This document shows positions 1-9,802 of a DNA stretch of 36,437 nucleotides, piece after piece. The number at the start of each line of letters is the position of its first letter. The first letter of the stretch is position 1. The position numbers and the translations under genes were made by a program. Origin of the DNA: Candidatus Brevefilum sp. (lineage in GTDB: Bacteria > Chloroflexota > Anaerolineae > Anaerolineales > Anaerolineaceae); NCBI GenBank assembly GCA_029210815.1, contig JARGGB010000030.1:1-36437 (forward strand), written 5' to 3'. The notes under the pieces are model-generated. The model was not told the origin of the DNA and did no database searches. It saw nothing but the letters and a program-made list of their open reading frames with translations.

Positions 1-113
1 CGAGAAAGTGTCTTGGGTTTATTCAACCTATGGTAATCTTAAAAAATCACTGTTGCACTTGATACTTGAATCCAAGTTGGGAAAACAGTCTCATCAATGA
101 TCAAAAAGAAAAT

Positions 114-956
114 TTATTCCTGTTCCAATCCATCCAGTAATTCAACCAGGCTGATCCAATCTTCCAGAGCAAGGGTCTCTGGACGGGAACGCGGGTCAAT
201 CCCAGCTTGTTCCAGCAGCGCAGCGGCAGCCCCTTTGTCATGTCCCAATAATTGGCTTAAAGAACCGCGCAGCATTTTCCTTTTTTGGTTGAAAGCGGCA
301 TGCGCAAACTTGAACAACTCCTGGATACCCGCAGGTGACAATTTCGGCTCTCGGTAAACATCGATCAATAAAACGGCTGAATCAACGTTCGGCTCAGGAT
401 AAAAACAACTTGCCGGGATATGACTGCCAATTCGGGCTTCGCCGTAAACCTGTACAGACAACGAGAGCAGGCTCATTTTTTCATCTTTATTAACAATTCG
501 TTCTGCAACTTCACGCTGCATGGTTAATACAATCCGCGCTGGCCTGACTTCTGCCTCGAGCAGGTGCCTTATAACCGCTGAGGTGATGTAATATGGGATA
601 TTTGCCACAACCAGGTACCCATCATCATTAAAGAGCGACTCCAGTGATAATGCCAAAATATCACCCTGAACCAGGTTAATATTTTCAAAAGCCCGGGTGA
701 CTTCCTCAAGGATAGGGAATAAATTCTGGTCAATTTCAACAGCAGTTACCTGCTTGGCTTGTACAGCTAATAAGCGGGTCAGATTCCCAACACCAGCCCC
801 GATCTCCAAAACCCTGTCATCCTGACTCACACCAGCATCCTGAACAACCTTCAATAACGCATTATGATCAGCCAAAAAGTTCTGCCCTAAAGATTTTTGT
901 GGGCGGAGGCCGTAACGCCTTAACAACTCGGGGATACGCAGCGGATTGAGGGTCAT
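114..956 (-). CDS. rsmA: 16S rRNA dimethyladenosine transferase RsmA (KsgA)
   Basis: Dimethylates two adjacent adenines in the 3'-terminal helix of 16S rRNA during 30S maturation, using S-adenosylmethionine. The 280-aa product shows LGQNFL at residues 23-28, the SAM-binding loop EIGAGVGNLT at 51-60 and the catalytic NIPYY at 119-123, all diagnostic of the KsgA/Dim1 family, and the length is normal. A longer reading from 1016 adds 20 unrelated residues. I chose the ATG at 956-954 because it overlaps the upstream stop as ATGA, which indicates translational coupling. Downstream of the YabE-like gene in the same transcript; the same two genes are neighbours in Bacillus. Function is sure; the exact start is likely. 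Confidence 0.96.
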   Translation of the reverse strand: MTLNPLRIPELLRRYGLRPQKSLGQNFLADHNALLKVVQDAGVSQDDRVLEIGAGVGNLTRLLAVQAKQVTAVEIDQNLFPILEEVTRAFENINLVQGDILALSLESLFNDDGYLVVANIPYYITSAVIRHLLEAEVRPARIVLTMQREVAERIVNKDEKMSLLSLSVQVYGEARIGSHIPASCFYPEPNVDSAVLLIDVYREPKLSPAGIQELFKFAHAAFNQKRKMLRGSLSQLLGHDKGAAAALLEQAGIDPRSRPETLALEDWISLVELLDGLEQE

Positions 957-2398
957 GGCAGGATGAACGCAGGATACCAGGCAGGGGCGGGTGTTAGAAA
1001 GTACATGGTTGTCCATCGGCTCCAGGACACGTATTCCTCATCGGAATAGGCAAGGTCTATCCAGGGCGTTCCTGGGATGCCACCCCCGGAATCAGCAATG
1101 ACCGCACGCCCATAACCCGGAATATACACCGATTGTCCCCACATACCGTAACCATTGGGTACCGAAAGCCATCGTGGACTGACGGCGACCACACCTTTTT
1201 GAACCGGTAAAATGCCCGTTGCTGTGCCATAGGAACACCCGTCAATACCACTCCGGCAGGGAGAATAGGAGGTCGCATAGACCGTAATTTTACGCCAGTA
1301 TTCAATCTCCTGGCCATCAACGACCTCAGTGCGAACCTCAACCCTCGTACCGTAACCCAACATACCATCCTGAGCCTGGCTTGCTTGCCAGCTTTCAGTA
1401 GGGCTGCGCGACACTTCTTCACCATCTTCATAACGGATGCGTTCCCTTGTCGCATAGATACCCTTCTGTCCGGGTTCAATCACGGAAATCGTGTCCAGAA
1501 TTGCATTGGGGTCTTCCACCCATTCGTTCTCGTAGGAAGTTTCGTCCGTCATCAACATCAAATCTTCATTAACCCGGACAATTTCAATCTGTCCATCCTC
1601 CGGTACAGTCGAATCCGTTGGCGGGATGCTGTAATCCAAATTTTGCAAGGGCTGTCCAATATCCTTGAGGGCATCCCCAACAGTTTCGGCTGATGTAAGC
1701 CCGGAGACACGCACATCATCAACCTGGACCTCGACAAGTTTGGCACGGCGGATACTTATGTCCTCAAGAGCGTCAACCGGTGTTGCTAAGGGTTCGGAAA
1801 TCCAATCCTCTGGCGCAAGCCCGATCGCAGCTTCTTCTAAAGCGGCGCCTAATGTGACCTCATTTGTGTAGATGACTTGTTCCTTGCCATCAATAATTAT
1901 CCTCAATGATTCCGCTGGGCGGTACTGAATCATCAGGGCGCCACGCTCCTCAATTGGGGTATATGGGTCAACAATCGCACCATTGACCAGAACCTGGTCT
2001 TCAGGGTACAAATCGATCCCAATAGATTGGAGAAAATTTGCCGGGATTGTTTCGATTGTCTCAATGCTGAATTCATCATTGGGCGTTTTAATCAAGACAT
2101 CTCGTGCACGCTCAACAAGAATGGTATCGACTCTTAAAATTGAAGCTTCTGGATCCGTCAGCACAAGGTCTTCTTCGCCTGTCCTTATTCCAGCCGAGCT
2201 TAAGATACCTGGGATGGATAAAGACGATGTTCGAACCACAGTCTCTTCACCATCCAAAATTATGGTCACCTGCCGATTTAAACCAGACCAAGCAAGGAAC
2301 ATACCCGCAAGGATCAGCAGGAAGGCGCTGGGGAATAACCAGGTTTGATGTTTCTTTAAAAAAGCTTTCATCGTTTGTTTTTGAGCATCAAAATGCAT
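953..2398 (-). CDS. YabE-like cell-wall protein: DUF348 repeats, G5 and 3D domains
   Basis: 481 residues. A membrane anchor or signal segment at about 19-39 is followed by three or four ubiquitin-like DUF348 repeats (about 42-240, each starting with a V-x-I-x-x-D-G/D-type strand), a G5-like domain (about 275-350) and a C-terminal 3D domain (about 368-465). The 3D domain has YATSYSPC, an ADSGG motif and later acidic residues matching its characteristic aspartates. In the family (Bacillus YabE, resuscitation-promoting-factor-like proteins) this arrangement belongs to secreted wall-remodelling enzymes; here the 3D fold, related to MltA lytic transglycosylase, would be the catalytic part. The stop overlaps the rsmA start. 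A second in-frame ATG lies at 2371. Domain calls are by eye; the exact substrate is unknown. Confidence 0.88.
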   Translation of the reverse strand: MHFDAQKQTMKAFLKKHQTWLFPSAFLLILAGMFLAWSGLNRQVTIILDGEETVVRTSSLSIPGILSSAGIRTGEEDLVLTDPEASILRVDTILVERARDVLIKTPNDEFSIETIETIPANFLQSIGIDLYPEDQVLVNGAIVDPYTPIEERGALMIQYRPAESLRIIIDGKEQVIYTNEVTLGAALEEAAIGLAPEDWISEPLATPVDALEDISIRRAKLVEVQVDDVRVSGLTSAETVGDALKDIGQPLQNLDYSIPPTDSTVPEDGQIEIVRVNEDLMLMTDETSYENEWVEDPNAILDTISVIEPGQKGIYATRERIRYEDGEEVSRSPTESWQASQAQDGMLGYGTRVEVRTEVVDGQEIEYWRKITVYATSYSPCRSGIDGCSYGTATGILPVQKGVVAVSPRWLSVPNGYGMWGQSVYIPGYGRAVIADSGGGIPGTPWIDLAYSDEEYVSWSRWTTMYFLTPAPAWYPAFILP

Positions 2399-2436
2399 TT
2401 CTTACAACTTATGAACATTTTTAGTCTGTATTGTGC

Positions 2437-2464
2437 AGTATAACACAAGGGAATAAATGCGCAA
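2437..2464 (-). promoter_or_regulatory. Candidate promoter for the yabE-like/rsmA pair
   Basis: On the minus strand TTGCGC (2464-2459) and TATACT (2442-2437) are separated by 16 bp, about 40 bp upstream of the yabE-like ATG and just after the mfd stop. This would give the yabE-like/rsmA pair its own sigma70-type promoter. Prediction only. Confidence 0.42.
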
Positions 2465-2470
2465 GCGCCT

Positions 2471-5400
2471 TTACTTGTTGTGCAACTCACGTATTTTCAT
2501 TAATGTTTCAACCAATATTTCCTGCCAGGGCTCATTTTGTGGGTCTGTAAAATAGATTCGGTAGCCATTTTTACCAGCTCTGACCGGGCTGCCAATTTCA
2601 GGTAAATCACGTGATTTTATTCCTTCCGGAAGCGAAGGATAACGCAGCACAATTTGTCTGCCCTCAAACCCAACCGAGGTTAAGCCACCCAGTGCTGCCA
2701 GCAATTTTACTTTTATTTGATAAATTAAATTGCGCACCTGTTCAGGCAAGGGCCCAAAACGATCTTCAAATTCCATCTCGAGTGACGCCAATGCTGCTTC
2801 ATCTTTGATGTCCGCCAGTCGGCGGTAAAGTTTAAGACGTAAGGATTGATCGGCGATGTAATCGGTTGGAATGCCAATCGACAAAGGCAGGTTTACGGAT
2901 GCGGGAATTATTAGGGATGCATCCAAAATTGTGCTGTCCTCTTCAGGTCCGCTCACGCCCGTTGCAAGCCTGAATTGTTTTACAGCCTGTGCAAGCAGCC
3001 GAGTGTAGAGATGAAAACCGACAGAGGCAATGTAGCCCGATTGGCGTGTGCCAAGCATCTCACCAGCACCGCGCATCTCCAGGTCGCGCATGGCAATTGC
3101 ATAGCCAGAACCCAATTCGGTATTTTCAGCCAGGACTTCCATGCGTTCCTGCCCTTCAGGTGTGGGTGGTTTAACCCGGTGCCTGAAGAGATAAGCATAG
3201 GCACGCTGGGCGCCACGACCAACCCGCCCGCGCAGCTGGTAGAGCTGTGCTAAACCAAAGGTGTCCGCCCGGTCAACAATCAGGGTGTTGGCATTGGGGA
3301 TATCCAAACCCGATTCGATGATCGAGGTGCACAGCAAGATATCAATTTCGCCTTTAGTAAACTGGTGCATCATATCTGCCAGTCGCGTCTCATCCATCTG
3401 CCCGTGGGCAATGCCGATCCGTGCTTCCGGGACCAGTTTCTCGAGGTGGCTTCGCATGGCGTTGATCGTCTGTACCCGGTTGTGCACAAAGAAAATCTGT
3501 CCGCCGCGCTCTAACTCCCGGATAACAGCCTGCCTGATAAGCTTGGTATCGTATGGACCAATGTGGGTCACAATCGGGAGGCGTTCTTCTGGCGGAGAAT
3601 TGATGGTGGAAATATCCCTTACGCCTGTCAGCGCCATATATAGGGTTCTCGGGATGGGGGTTGCAGTCAGTGTGAGCACATCCACCGAGGTGCGCAATTT
3701 CTTAAGGTGCTCCTTATGGGCAACGCCAAATCGCTGTTCTTCATCGATCACTACCAGCCCAAGGTCCTTAAATGTAACATCCTGGGAAAGCAAGCGGTGC
3801 GTTCCGATGATGATATCCACCTTGCCTTTTTGCAGATCTTTGACAATCCGGTCTTGCTGACGCTGGGTGCGGAAGCGTGAAAGCATTTCCACTTCTACCG
3901 GGAAGGTTGAAAGCCGATCACGGAAGGTCTCGTAATGCTGCTGCGCCAAAACAGTGGTGGGCACCAGAACTGCCACCTGCTTGCCATCCATTACTGCCTT
4001 AAACGCTGCCCGCAGGGTTACCTCTGTTTTGCCGTAACCAACATCACCGCATAAAAGACGATCCATGGGCTGCACTTCTTCCATATCCTCTTTGATTTCA
4101 GATAAGGCTTGCAGTTGATCTTCGGTCTCAATATACGGAAAACTTGCTTCCAGCTCACGCTGCCATGGGGTATCTGGACTGAAGGCAAAACCCTCAGCCA
4201 CCTGGCGCTTTGCGTATAATTCCAGCATATCGCCAGCAATCTCCTGCACAGCTTCACGGACCTTTTGTTTTGTGGTTTGCCAGTTCCCGCCGCCCAATCG
4301 TGAAATGGAAGGGGCATGCCCGTCTGCACCCACATAACGTGTCAATCGGTCTGCATGATGAATCGGCACAAACAATTGATCCTGATCAGCGTACTCCACA
4401 CACAGATATTCCTGCTGTACCTCATCCTGGGTTCGTTGAACCAGTCCGGCAAATTTTCCGATGCCGTGGTCGACATGAACAACCAGGTCGCCAGGCTGCA
4501 GATCTGCATATATCGATTCGGGCGCTTCAGCCGTCGGTCGATACCGTCTGCGGGGCTGCGGGCGGGACCAGCCAAAAATTTCCCCGTCTGTCAGAAGATG
4601 CGTACGCTTCCCATCCGGCGTATCCAATATCCAACCGCCTGCCAGGGAGCCTTCAATAAATTTTGATGTGGTCAGGGCTTCAGAAGGCGGTTTGTAAAGG
4701 TACTTTTGTTCCTGCCATAAATCACGCAGCCGGGAGGATTGCCGTGAAACGATCACCCAATCCTCATCAGCCTTATCAAGGTCTTTCAAGTAATTGATAA
4801 AATCTCGCAATTTTCCAGCAAAATGCGGACCCGGGCTGAAAGCAGAAGCGAGCGGAGGTTGATCTGGTGCATGGGTATACCCCAATTCAACCATACCACG
4901 TTGACCAAATCGGTCTTCGATTTCTATCCAGGTCAGGAAAGGTACCGGGAAATCTTCTGGAAGCTCACCTTCCTGGACTGCTTCATCCCGCCGAGATAGA
5001 CTTTCTTCCTCTACATCCATCACAGCTGCAGAGAGGAATTCACGCCCATCCAGCACAATGATCGCATCATCAGGGAGAAAATCCAATACACTCCCTGAAA
5101 ATGGGTGCGCCAAGGGGATATGGAACTCATTGAGATCCTTATAAGCAATGCCTGCTTTTTCTCCTGCAGCGGGCAACACCTCACGCGCAGGGGTGATCGT
5201 AACTGTATTGAGTTTTTCAATGGTGCGCTGGCTTGCGGGATCGAAAGCACGCATTGTATCCACTTCATCACCAAAAAATTCAATCCGAACCGGCTGCTTT
5301 TCACCAGGAGGCCAAACATCCAGAATGCCGCCCCTGCGAGAGAACTGTCCGGATTGCACCACGATGTTGGCATATTCATAACCAATCTCAACCCAGTGAC

Positions 5401-5893
5401 GGCTCAATTCATCCGGTGTCAACCGGTCATTTAAGTGAAGGGTACGGGTATTTTTCAAGAAATCGCGCCTGGGGATTGTGCGTGTCATTATTGCACGCAC
5501 CGGCGCAACAATAATGGGTGGGGTTTCAGGCGCAGGGTCACCCGGCAGCAGGCTAAGGGCGAGCTGGGTTAGCACAGCCAGGCGATCATGGCGTGTGCCT
5601 TTGCCCCAGGCGGATCTTTCATAAAAGAGCGGGTTCGGTTCCGGGAAATAATGCGCCTGGGTTTCTCCGGTCCAAAATTGTAATTCTTCAAACAAAGCCA
5701 GGGCTCTGTCAGCGCGGTTTGAGATCACTAAAATCGGGCGGTTGAGGTCTTGATGCAGTCGTGCCACCAGCGGCAAGCGTGCAGCGCGCGGCAAACCCAA
5801 GCCCTGAACCGTTTCATTTGTGTCCAGTCCTTCATGCAAACGCGCCAAAAGGCTGCGATATGCTGGGAGCGAATTAATTTTATCCAGAAGCAC
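2471..5893 (-). CDS. mfd: Transcription-repair coupling factor Mfd
   Basis: An ATP-driven DNA translocase that removes RNA polymerase stalled at lesions and recruits UvrA. About 1140 aa, normal for Mfd. Visible parts are an N-terminal UvrB-like module, a CarD-like RNA-polymerase interaction domain with LVVHVDHGIGKF near 471, RecG-like helicase motifs with Walker A GDVGYGKTE near 615 and the DEEQ box near 716, and a C-terminal TRCF domain. The reading frame is open from a TTG at 5899 that overlaps the pth stop (TTGA). A GTG at 5893 sits 7 nt after a GAGG ribosome-binding site, against 2 nt for the TTG, so I prefer the GTG. It is co-transcribed with pth. Identity is certain; the start differs by two residues between options. 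Confidence 0.97.
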   Translation of the reverse strand: MLLDKINSLPAYRSLLARLHEGLDTNETVQGLGLPRAARLPLVARLHQDLNRPILVISNRADRALALFEELQFWTGETQAHYFPEPNPLFYERSAWGKGTRHDRLAVLTQLALSLLPGDPAPETPPIIVAPVRAIMTRTIPRRDFLKNTRTLHLNDRLTPDELSRHWVEIGYEYANIVVQSGQFSRRGGILDVWPPGEKQPVRIEFFGDEVDTMRAFDPASQRTIEKLNTVTITPAREVLPAAGEKAGIAYKDLNEFHIPLAHPFSGSVLDFLPDDAIIVLDGREFLSAAVMDVEEESLSRRDEAVQEGELPEDFPVPFLTWIEIEDRFGQRGMVELGYTHAPDQPPLASAFSPGPHFAGKLRDFINYLKDLDKADEDWVIVSRQSSRLRDLWQEQKYLYKPPSEALTTSKFIEGSLAGGWILDTPDGKRTHLLTDGEIFGWSRPQPRRRYRPTAEAPESIYADLQPGDLVVHVDHGIGKFAGLVQRTQDEVQQEYLCVEYADQDQLFVPIHHADRLTRYVGADGHAPSISRLGGGNWQTTKQKVREAVQEIAGDMLELYAKRQVAEGFAFSPDTPWQRELEASFPYIETEDQLQALSEIKEDMEEVQPMDRLLCGDVGYGKTEVTLRAAFKAVMDGKQVAVLVPTTVLAQQHYETFRDRLSTFPVEVEMLSRFRTQRQQDRIVKDLQKGKVDIIIGTHRLLSQDVTFKDLGLVVIDEEQRFGVAHKEHLKKLRTSVDVLTLTATPIPRTLYMALTGVRDISTINSPPEERLPIVTHIGPYDTKLIRQAVIRELERGGQIFFVHNRVQTINAMRSHLEKLVPEARIGIAHGQMDETRLADMMHQFTKGEIDILLCTSIIESGLDIPNANTLIVDRADTFGLAQLYQLRGRVGRGAQRAYAYLFRHRVKPPTPEGQERMEVLAENTELGSGYAIAMRDLEMRGAGEMLGTRQSGYIASVGFHLYTRLLAQAVKQFRLATGVSGPEEDSTILDASLIIPASVNLPLSIGIPTDYIADQSLRLKLYRRLADIKDEAALASLEMEFEDRFGPLPEQVRNLIYQIKVKLLAALGGLTSVGFEGRQIVLRYPSLPEGIKSRDLPEIGSPVRAGKNGYRIYFTDPQNEPWQEILVETLMKIRELHNK

Positions 5894-5895
5894 GG

Positions 5896-6489
5896 TCAAT
5901 CCTCATCTATCACAAGACCATTAAATTCATTCATTGCCCGTTCAATGCCATCCTGTAAAAACATCCTGATTGCATCCACAGCGCTTGATAAAAGTTCTGG
6001 CAGCATTTCCTCTTCTGGCGAGTCAAAATCGTGCAAAACATAATCACTCGGGTCCATTCGTCCAGGGGGCCTGCCAATGCCAACACGCAAACGAGCGAAA
6101 TCTTGCGTATTCAACTTTGCCATGATCGAACCCATACCGCGCTGCCCACCCGCCCCGCCGCGCGGACGGAGTCTCAGTGTGCCAAAGGGCAGATCCAGGT
6201 CATCGTGAACAACCAGCAAATGATCAACGGGTATTTTATAAAAACGCACCAATGCACCAACCGCTTGACCGGAGTTGTTCATAAAAGTCTGAGGTTTCGC
6301 CAGGATCAATCGCTCATCCGAGAACTCACCTTTACCAACCAGCGCGCGAAATTCCACCCGTCGAATGGGAATATTCGCCGCATCTGCCAGAGCATCCACG
6401 ACCATAAAACCCACATTATGGCGGTTGTGATGATACCGGGGACCAGGGTTACCCAATCCAACAATTAAATACGGTGCATTTTCATTCAT
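5896..6489 (-). CDS. pth: Peptidyl-tRNA hydrolase
   Basis: Cleaves the ester bond of peptidyl-tRNAs dropped from the ribosome and recycles the tRNA. 197 aa, the usual size. The N-terminal VGLGNPGPRYHHNRHNVGF holds the catalytic His and the conserved Asn residues. KPQTFMNNSG, HDDLDLPFG and GGAGGQRGMGSI follow in the canonical order. The C-terminal extension is acidic. It precedes mfd with a 1-4 nt overlap depending on the mfd start, so the two are coupled; pth-mfd is a common bacterial pair. Confidence 0.97.
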   Translation of the reverse strand: MNENAPYLIVGLGNPGPRYHHNRHNVGFMVVDALADAANIPIRRVEFRALVGKGEFSDERLILAKPQTFMNNSGQAVGALVRFYKIPVDHLLVVHDDLDLPFGTLRLRPRGGAGGQRGMGSIMAKLNTQDFARLRVGIGRPPGRMDPSDYVLHDFDSPEEEMLPELLSSAVDAIRMFLQDGIERAMNEFNGLVIDED

Positions 6490-6561
6490 AAGCTAACTTC
6501 TTTATCAACTAAGGTTTAGATTCTATGCCCTGTACGTATAAATGACGTTAACAATACGCGT

Positions 6562-6582
6562 AAAAATGCCTGCTCAGGCAAA
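6562..6582 (-). terminator. Weak intrinsic terminator between the LppM-like gene and pth
   Basis: On the minus strand, TGCCT-GAGC-AGGCA (6580-6567) is followed at once by five T. It lies about 165 nt after the LppM-like stop and 70 nt before pth, so it may end the lipoprotein transcript or act in the pth leader. The stem is only 5 bp. Confidence 0.4.
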
Positions 6583-6746
6583 TCCAGGGCAGAATCATAA
6601 TATTATCCGACCTTTAAGTTTAGCACGAAGCGGGGTGAAATGGGAGTATAAAGAAGGAAAAAGCGAACCAGGAATTCTATCTTAATGCAAGCCTTGTCTT
6701 GTTTAACTCGATAGAGATAGTTTAAGAACCGAAAAATACCTAAAAC

Positions 6747-7493
6747 CTAAAACTTAATTTTGGGGATATCCTCGTTCTTATTCCTTGAATTGACAATAAT
6801 CACAAGAAAAATCGAAAGAATGCCCAGACTGAGAAAACCAATCACCACAAAAGGGAAAAACACTTCCCAGGGGATAAAAACGCCTTCATAAGGTTCAAGC
6901 TTATATGCTGCCTGCAGGAAAATCGCCTCATCACCCCTTAAGAAATCCTCCAGGGGAATCTCCCACTCGCTGACATCCACCGAAGGCTGTACGCCGTTGG
7001 TGTTGGTAATTTGCGGGGCACTTAAACGAACGCTATAAGCTGCCCCTGTAAAGTTCACCAGGTTGATCCCCGGGATTTGGATATTTGCCCCTTCCATATC
7101 CATGGTTTGGTAAAAGAAATATTCATCCTCATCCTGATCCATTGACATGATCAAGGGTCCAATCCGACGATCTTCCATGAAAAGTTGGGAAAAATTGGAA
7201 ACCTCAAGTTGAATGGATTCCCAGACTTTTCCATCTGACTCATACTGGTCTTGCTGAACGTTGGTGATGGATTCATCCTGTATTAGCGTCGCGAGGAAAT
7301 TCTCAAGCTGATATCCCTCAGGTATCCTTTCCACAAATTGCGGGTAGGACGCTGAGTCCACGCCAATGGCGAAAAGCAATGTGCCCGAGCCATCATCAGC
7401 AACAGCAATTTCCTGCACCAGGCTGACACAGCCGCTCAAGAAAAAAAGTATGCCAAATGTTAAAATTAATAAAAATCGATTTCTTGGTTTCAT
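6747..7493 (-). CDS. LppM-like (DUF3153-type) membrane lipoprotein
   Basis: 248 aa. A signal peptide with lipobox LSGC (Cys22) is followed by an extracytoplasmic domain of about 170 residues, a single C-terminal TM helix (about 208-233, VFFPFVVIGFLSLGILSIFLVIIV) and a short basic tail. Lipidated N-terminus, beta-rich domain and C-terminal helix match the architecture of mycobacterial LppM and DUF3153 proteins. The family assignment is by architecture and the GCVSLVQEIAV-type start of the mature protein, not by a search. Function unknown. Monocistronic: no gene within 190 bp on either side shares its strand closely. No clear ribosome-binding site is seen. Confidence 0.72.
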   Translation of the reverse strand: MKPRNRFLLILTFGILFFLSGCVSLVQEIAVADDGSGTLLFAIGVDSASYPQFVERIPEGYQLENFLATLIQDESITNVQQDQYESDGKVWESIQLEVSNFSQLFMEDRRIGPLIMSMDQDEDEYFFYQTMDMEGANIQIPGINLVNFTGAAYSVRLSAPQITNTNGVQPSVDVSEWEIPLEDFLRGDEAIFLQAAYKLEPYEGVFIPWEVFFPFVVIGFLSLGILSIFLVIIVNSRNKNEDIPKIKF

Positions 7494-7577
7494 AATACCA
7501 ACCCAGGGAATTTTACCTCATTATCATTTGTGTAAAGATGAGAAAGCAAACTGTTGACCGGATACCCTCTTTTCCGC

Positions 7578-7606
7578 TTGATTTTAGGCTGCTTTGTAAG
7601 CATAAT
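7578..7606 (+). promoter_or_regulatory. Candidate fhs promoter
   Basis: TTGATT (7578-7583) and CATAAT (7601-7606) have a 17-bp spacer, about 78 bp upstream of the fhs ATG. No riboswitch-like fold is obvious in the short leader. Confidence 0.45.
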
Positions 7607-7683
7607 TATGATGAGTTATTATGCGAATTGCACAATTCAGACACTTTATTCATTAAACACTCATCGGAAAGGATAATCCCTGA

Positions 7684-9600
7684 ATGGCTAAAAAACCTGA
7701 TACCCCAATCACCCCAACGAAATTAAAAAGAAGATCGCCCGTTCCATCAGATATCATCATTGCGCAAGAGGCAGAATTAAAACCAATTACTGAAATTGCA
7801 GAAGAATTGGGTCTGCTCCCTGATGAATTTGACCTCTATGGCAAATATATTGCCAAGGTCAGCCCCAAGGTCCTGGAACGATTGGCTGATGTTCCGGATG
7901 GGAAGTACGTTGATGTCACCGCCATCACGCCCACCCCGCTGGGTGAGGGCAAAACAACCACCACGGTCGGCTTGAGCCAGGCGCTAGGCGCCCATCTCGG
8001 CAAGCGAGTGATCACAGCCATTCGACAACCCAGCCAGGGTCCGACCTTCGGCATCAAAGGCGGTGCTGCGGGCGGTGGTTACAGCCAGGTTATCCCAATG
8101 GAAGAATTTAACCTCCACCTGACCGGGGATATCCATGCCATCTCTGCAGCAAATAATCTGATCGCAGCCGCGGTTGAAACCCGCATGTATCACGAAACTT
8201 ACCAGCATGATGAAGCGCTCTTTGACCGACTCTGCCCGCCCGATGAGGATGGGAACCGTGAATTTGGGATTGGGATGTTAGGGCGTTTGAAAAACCTCGG
8301 GATTGACAAGACAGATCCCAACGAATTAACCGAGGATGAACGGCGGCGATTTGCACGCTTAAACATCAATCGAGAAACGCTCACCTGGCGCCGTGCGACG
8401 GACACCAACGACCGCCTCCTGCGTGAAATTACTGTTGGGCAGAGTCCCACTGAAAAGGGTTTCGACCTCAAGACCAGTTTTTACATCACTGTTGCCAGTG
8501 AATTAATGGCTGTGTTAGCGCTTTCCACCAACCTGGATGATATGCGCGCACGAATCGGCCGCATGGTTCTGGCATTGGACATGGATGGTAACCCGGTTAC
8601 CGTTGAGGATGTTGGCGTTGCCGGGGCTGCCACAGTATTGATGAAGGACACCATCAAGCCAACCCTGATGCAGACCCTGGAAGGTACCCCGGTATTTGTG
8701 CACGCCGGCCCTTTTGCCAATATCGCGCACGGTAACAGCTCCATCATGGCGGATATGATCGGGCTCAAATTAGCAGACTTCGTCATCACAGAATCCGGCT
8801 TTGGTTCTGACATGGGCATGGAGAAGTTCTTTGATATCAAATGCCGTTATTCAGGAAACATCCCCGATGTTGTCGTTCTCGTTGCAACTATCCGGGCACT
8901 CAAGATGCACGGCGGCGGTCCAAAGGTCTCAGCCGGCTCGCCCCTAGCACCAGAATACGAAACTGAAAACCTGGACCTGGTGCGCAAAGGTTTGGAAAAT
9001 TTGCAAGCCCATTGTGAAAATGCGCACCGCTTCGGCGTCCCGGTTGTACTGGCAATCAATCGCTTCCACACAGATACCGATGCAGAGCTTGAACTGGTTC
9101 AGGAAATTTGCCGGGGAAGCGGAAAAATCGTTGATGCTGTAATCACCAATCACTGGGAAGAAGGCGGCGAAGGCGCCGTTGATCTCGGAAAGGCAGTTAT
9201 CAAGGCAGCTGAACAGAAATCGGACTTTAAATTCCTTTATCCCCTGGACATCCCGATCAAAGACAAGATTGAAACCATCGCCAGGGATATTTACGGCGCT
9301 GATGGTGTCGATTACTCGCCAGAAGCGGAGAGGCAAATTGAGGATTACACCCGACTGGGTTACAATACTTTGCCCATCTGCATGGCAAAAACCCACCTCA
9401 GCCTGAGCCATGACCCTGCCTTAAAGGGACGCCCCAAAGGCTTCAGAATCCCAATCCGATCAGTGAATGCGTCAATTGGTGCCGGTTTCTTATACCCGGT
9501 TGCCGGTCCCATCAGGTTAATGCCCGGTTTGCCCACACGCCCTGCCTACTATGACATCGACATTGAATTAGATACCGGCAGAATCCTCGGGCTTTCATAA
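7684..9600 (+). CDS. fhs: Formate-tetrahydrofolate ligase, long type
   Basis: Makes 10-formyl-THF from formate, THF and ATP, the entry of formate into C1 metabolism and the methyl branch of the Wood-Ljungdahl pathway. 638 aa. The P-loop [13 protein letters not shown] lies near 82-94, [14 protein letters not shown] near 146-159, then [31 protein letters not shown] and the C-terminal MPGLPTRPA adenine-binding loop. The clostridial enzymes I know are about 557 aa. This one carries the extra segments and wording of the synthetase domain of eukaryotic C1-THF synthase (see findings). No folD or fchA lies adjacent in the window. A weak AAGGA lies 10 nt before the ATG. Confidence 0.97.
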   Translation: MAKKPDTPITPTKLKRRSPVPSDIIIAQEAELKPITEIAEELGLLPDEFDLYGKYIAKVSPKVLERLADVPDGKYVDVTAITPTPLGEGKTTTTVGLSQALGAHLGKRVITAIRQPSQGPTFGIKGGAAGGGYSQVIPMEEFNLHLTGDIHAISAANNLIAAAVETRMYHETYQHDEALFDRLCPPDEDGNREFGIGMLGRLKNLGIDKTDPNELTEDERRRFARLNINRETLTWRRATDTNDRLLREITVGQSPTEKGFDLKTSFYITVASELMAVLALSTNLDDMRARIGRMVLALDMDGNPVTVEDVGVAGAATVLMKDTIKPTLMQTLEGTPVFVHAGPFANIAHGNSSIMADMIGLKLADFVITESGFGSDMGMEKFFDIKCRYSGNIPDVVVLVATIRALKMHGGGPKVSAGSPLAPEYETENLDLVRKGLENLQAHCENAHRFGVPVVLAINRFHTDTDAELELVQEICRGSGKIVDAVITNHWEEGGEGAVDLGKAVIKAAEQKSDFKFLYPLDIPIKDKIETIARDIYGADGVDYSPEAERQIEDYTRLGYNTLPICMAKTHLSLSHDPALKGRPKGFRIPIRSVNASIGAGFLYPVAGPIRLMPGLPTRPAYYDIDIELDTGRILGLS

Positions 9601-9614
9601 ACACATTAAAAAGC

Positions 9615-9656
9615 ATAACCTCCCCAATCTTCAATAACGGGGAGGTTATTTTATTT
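9615..9656 (+). terminator. Rho-independent terminator of fhs
   Basis: A perfect 11-bp stem, ATAACCTCCCC (9615-9625) with GGGGAGGTTAT (9639-9649), has a 13-nt loop and a T-rich tail. It begins 15 nt after the fhs stop. The stem is symmetrical, but the T-rich side favours the plus strand. Confidence 0.9.
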
Positions 9657-9802
9657 AAATGCTGAAAAATTATCCCCAAATTCAAATTAAGATTACGAAA
9701 GGCCAGAATCAAGGGTAAAATTAAGATGCATGGGAAAGCGAATGGATCATTTTCAGGATGATCCTCAAAACAAAATCGAACACCGTTTAACAGGTGCAAA
9801 CT

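Noticed and set aside
97-357. A plus-strand frame of 86 codons at the left edge
   Set aside because: Antisense to the end of rsmA, and its sequence is typical of a shadow (Ser/Ala/Pro-rich). Positions 1-113 hold nothing I can support.
7607-7683. Folate-type riboswitch in the fhs leader
   Set aside because: The leader is short and AT-rich, and no paired elements are seen.
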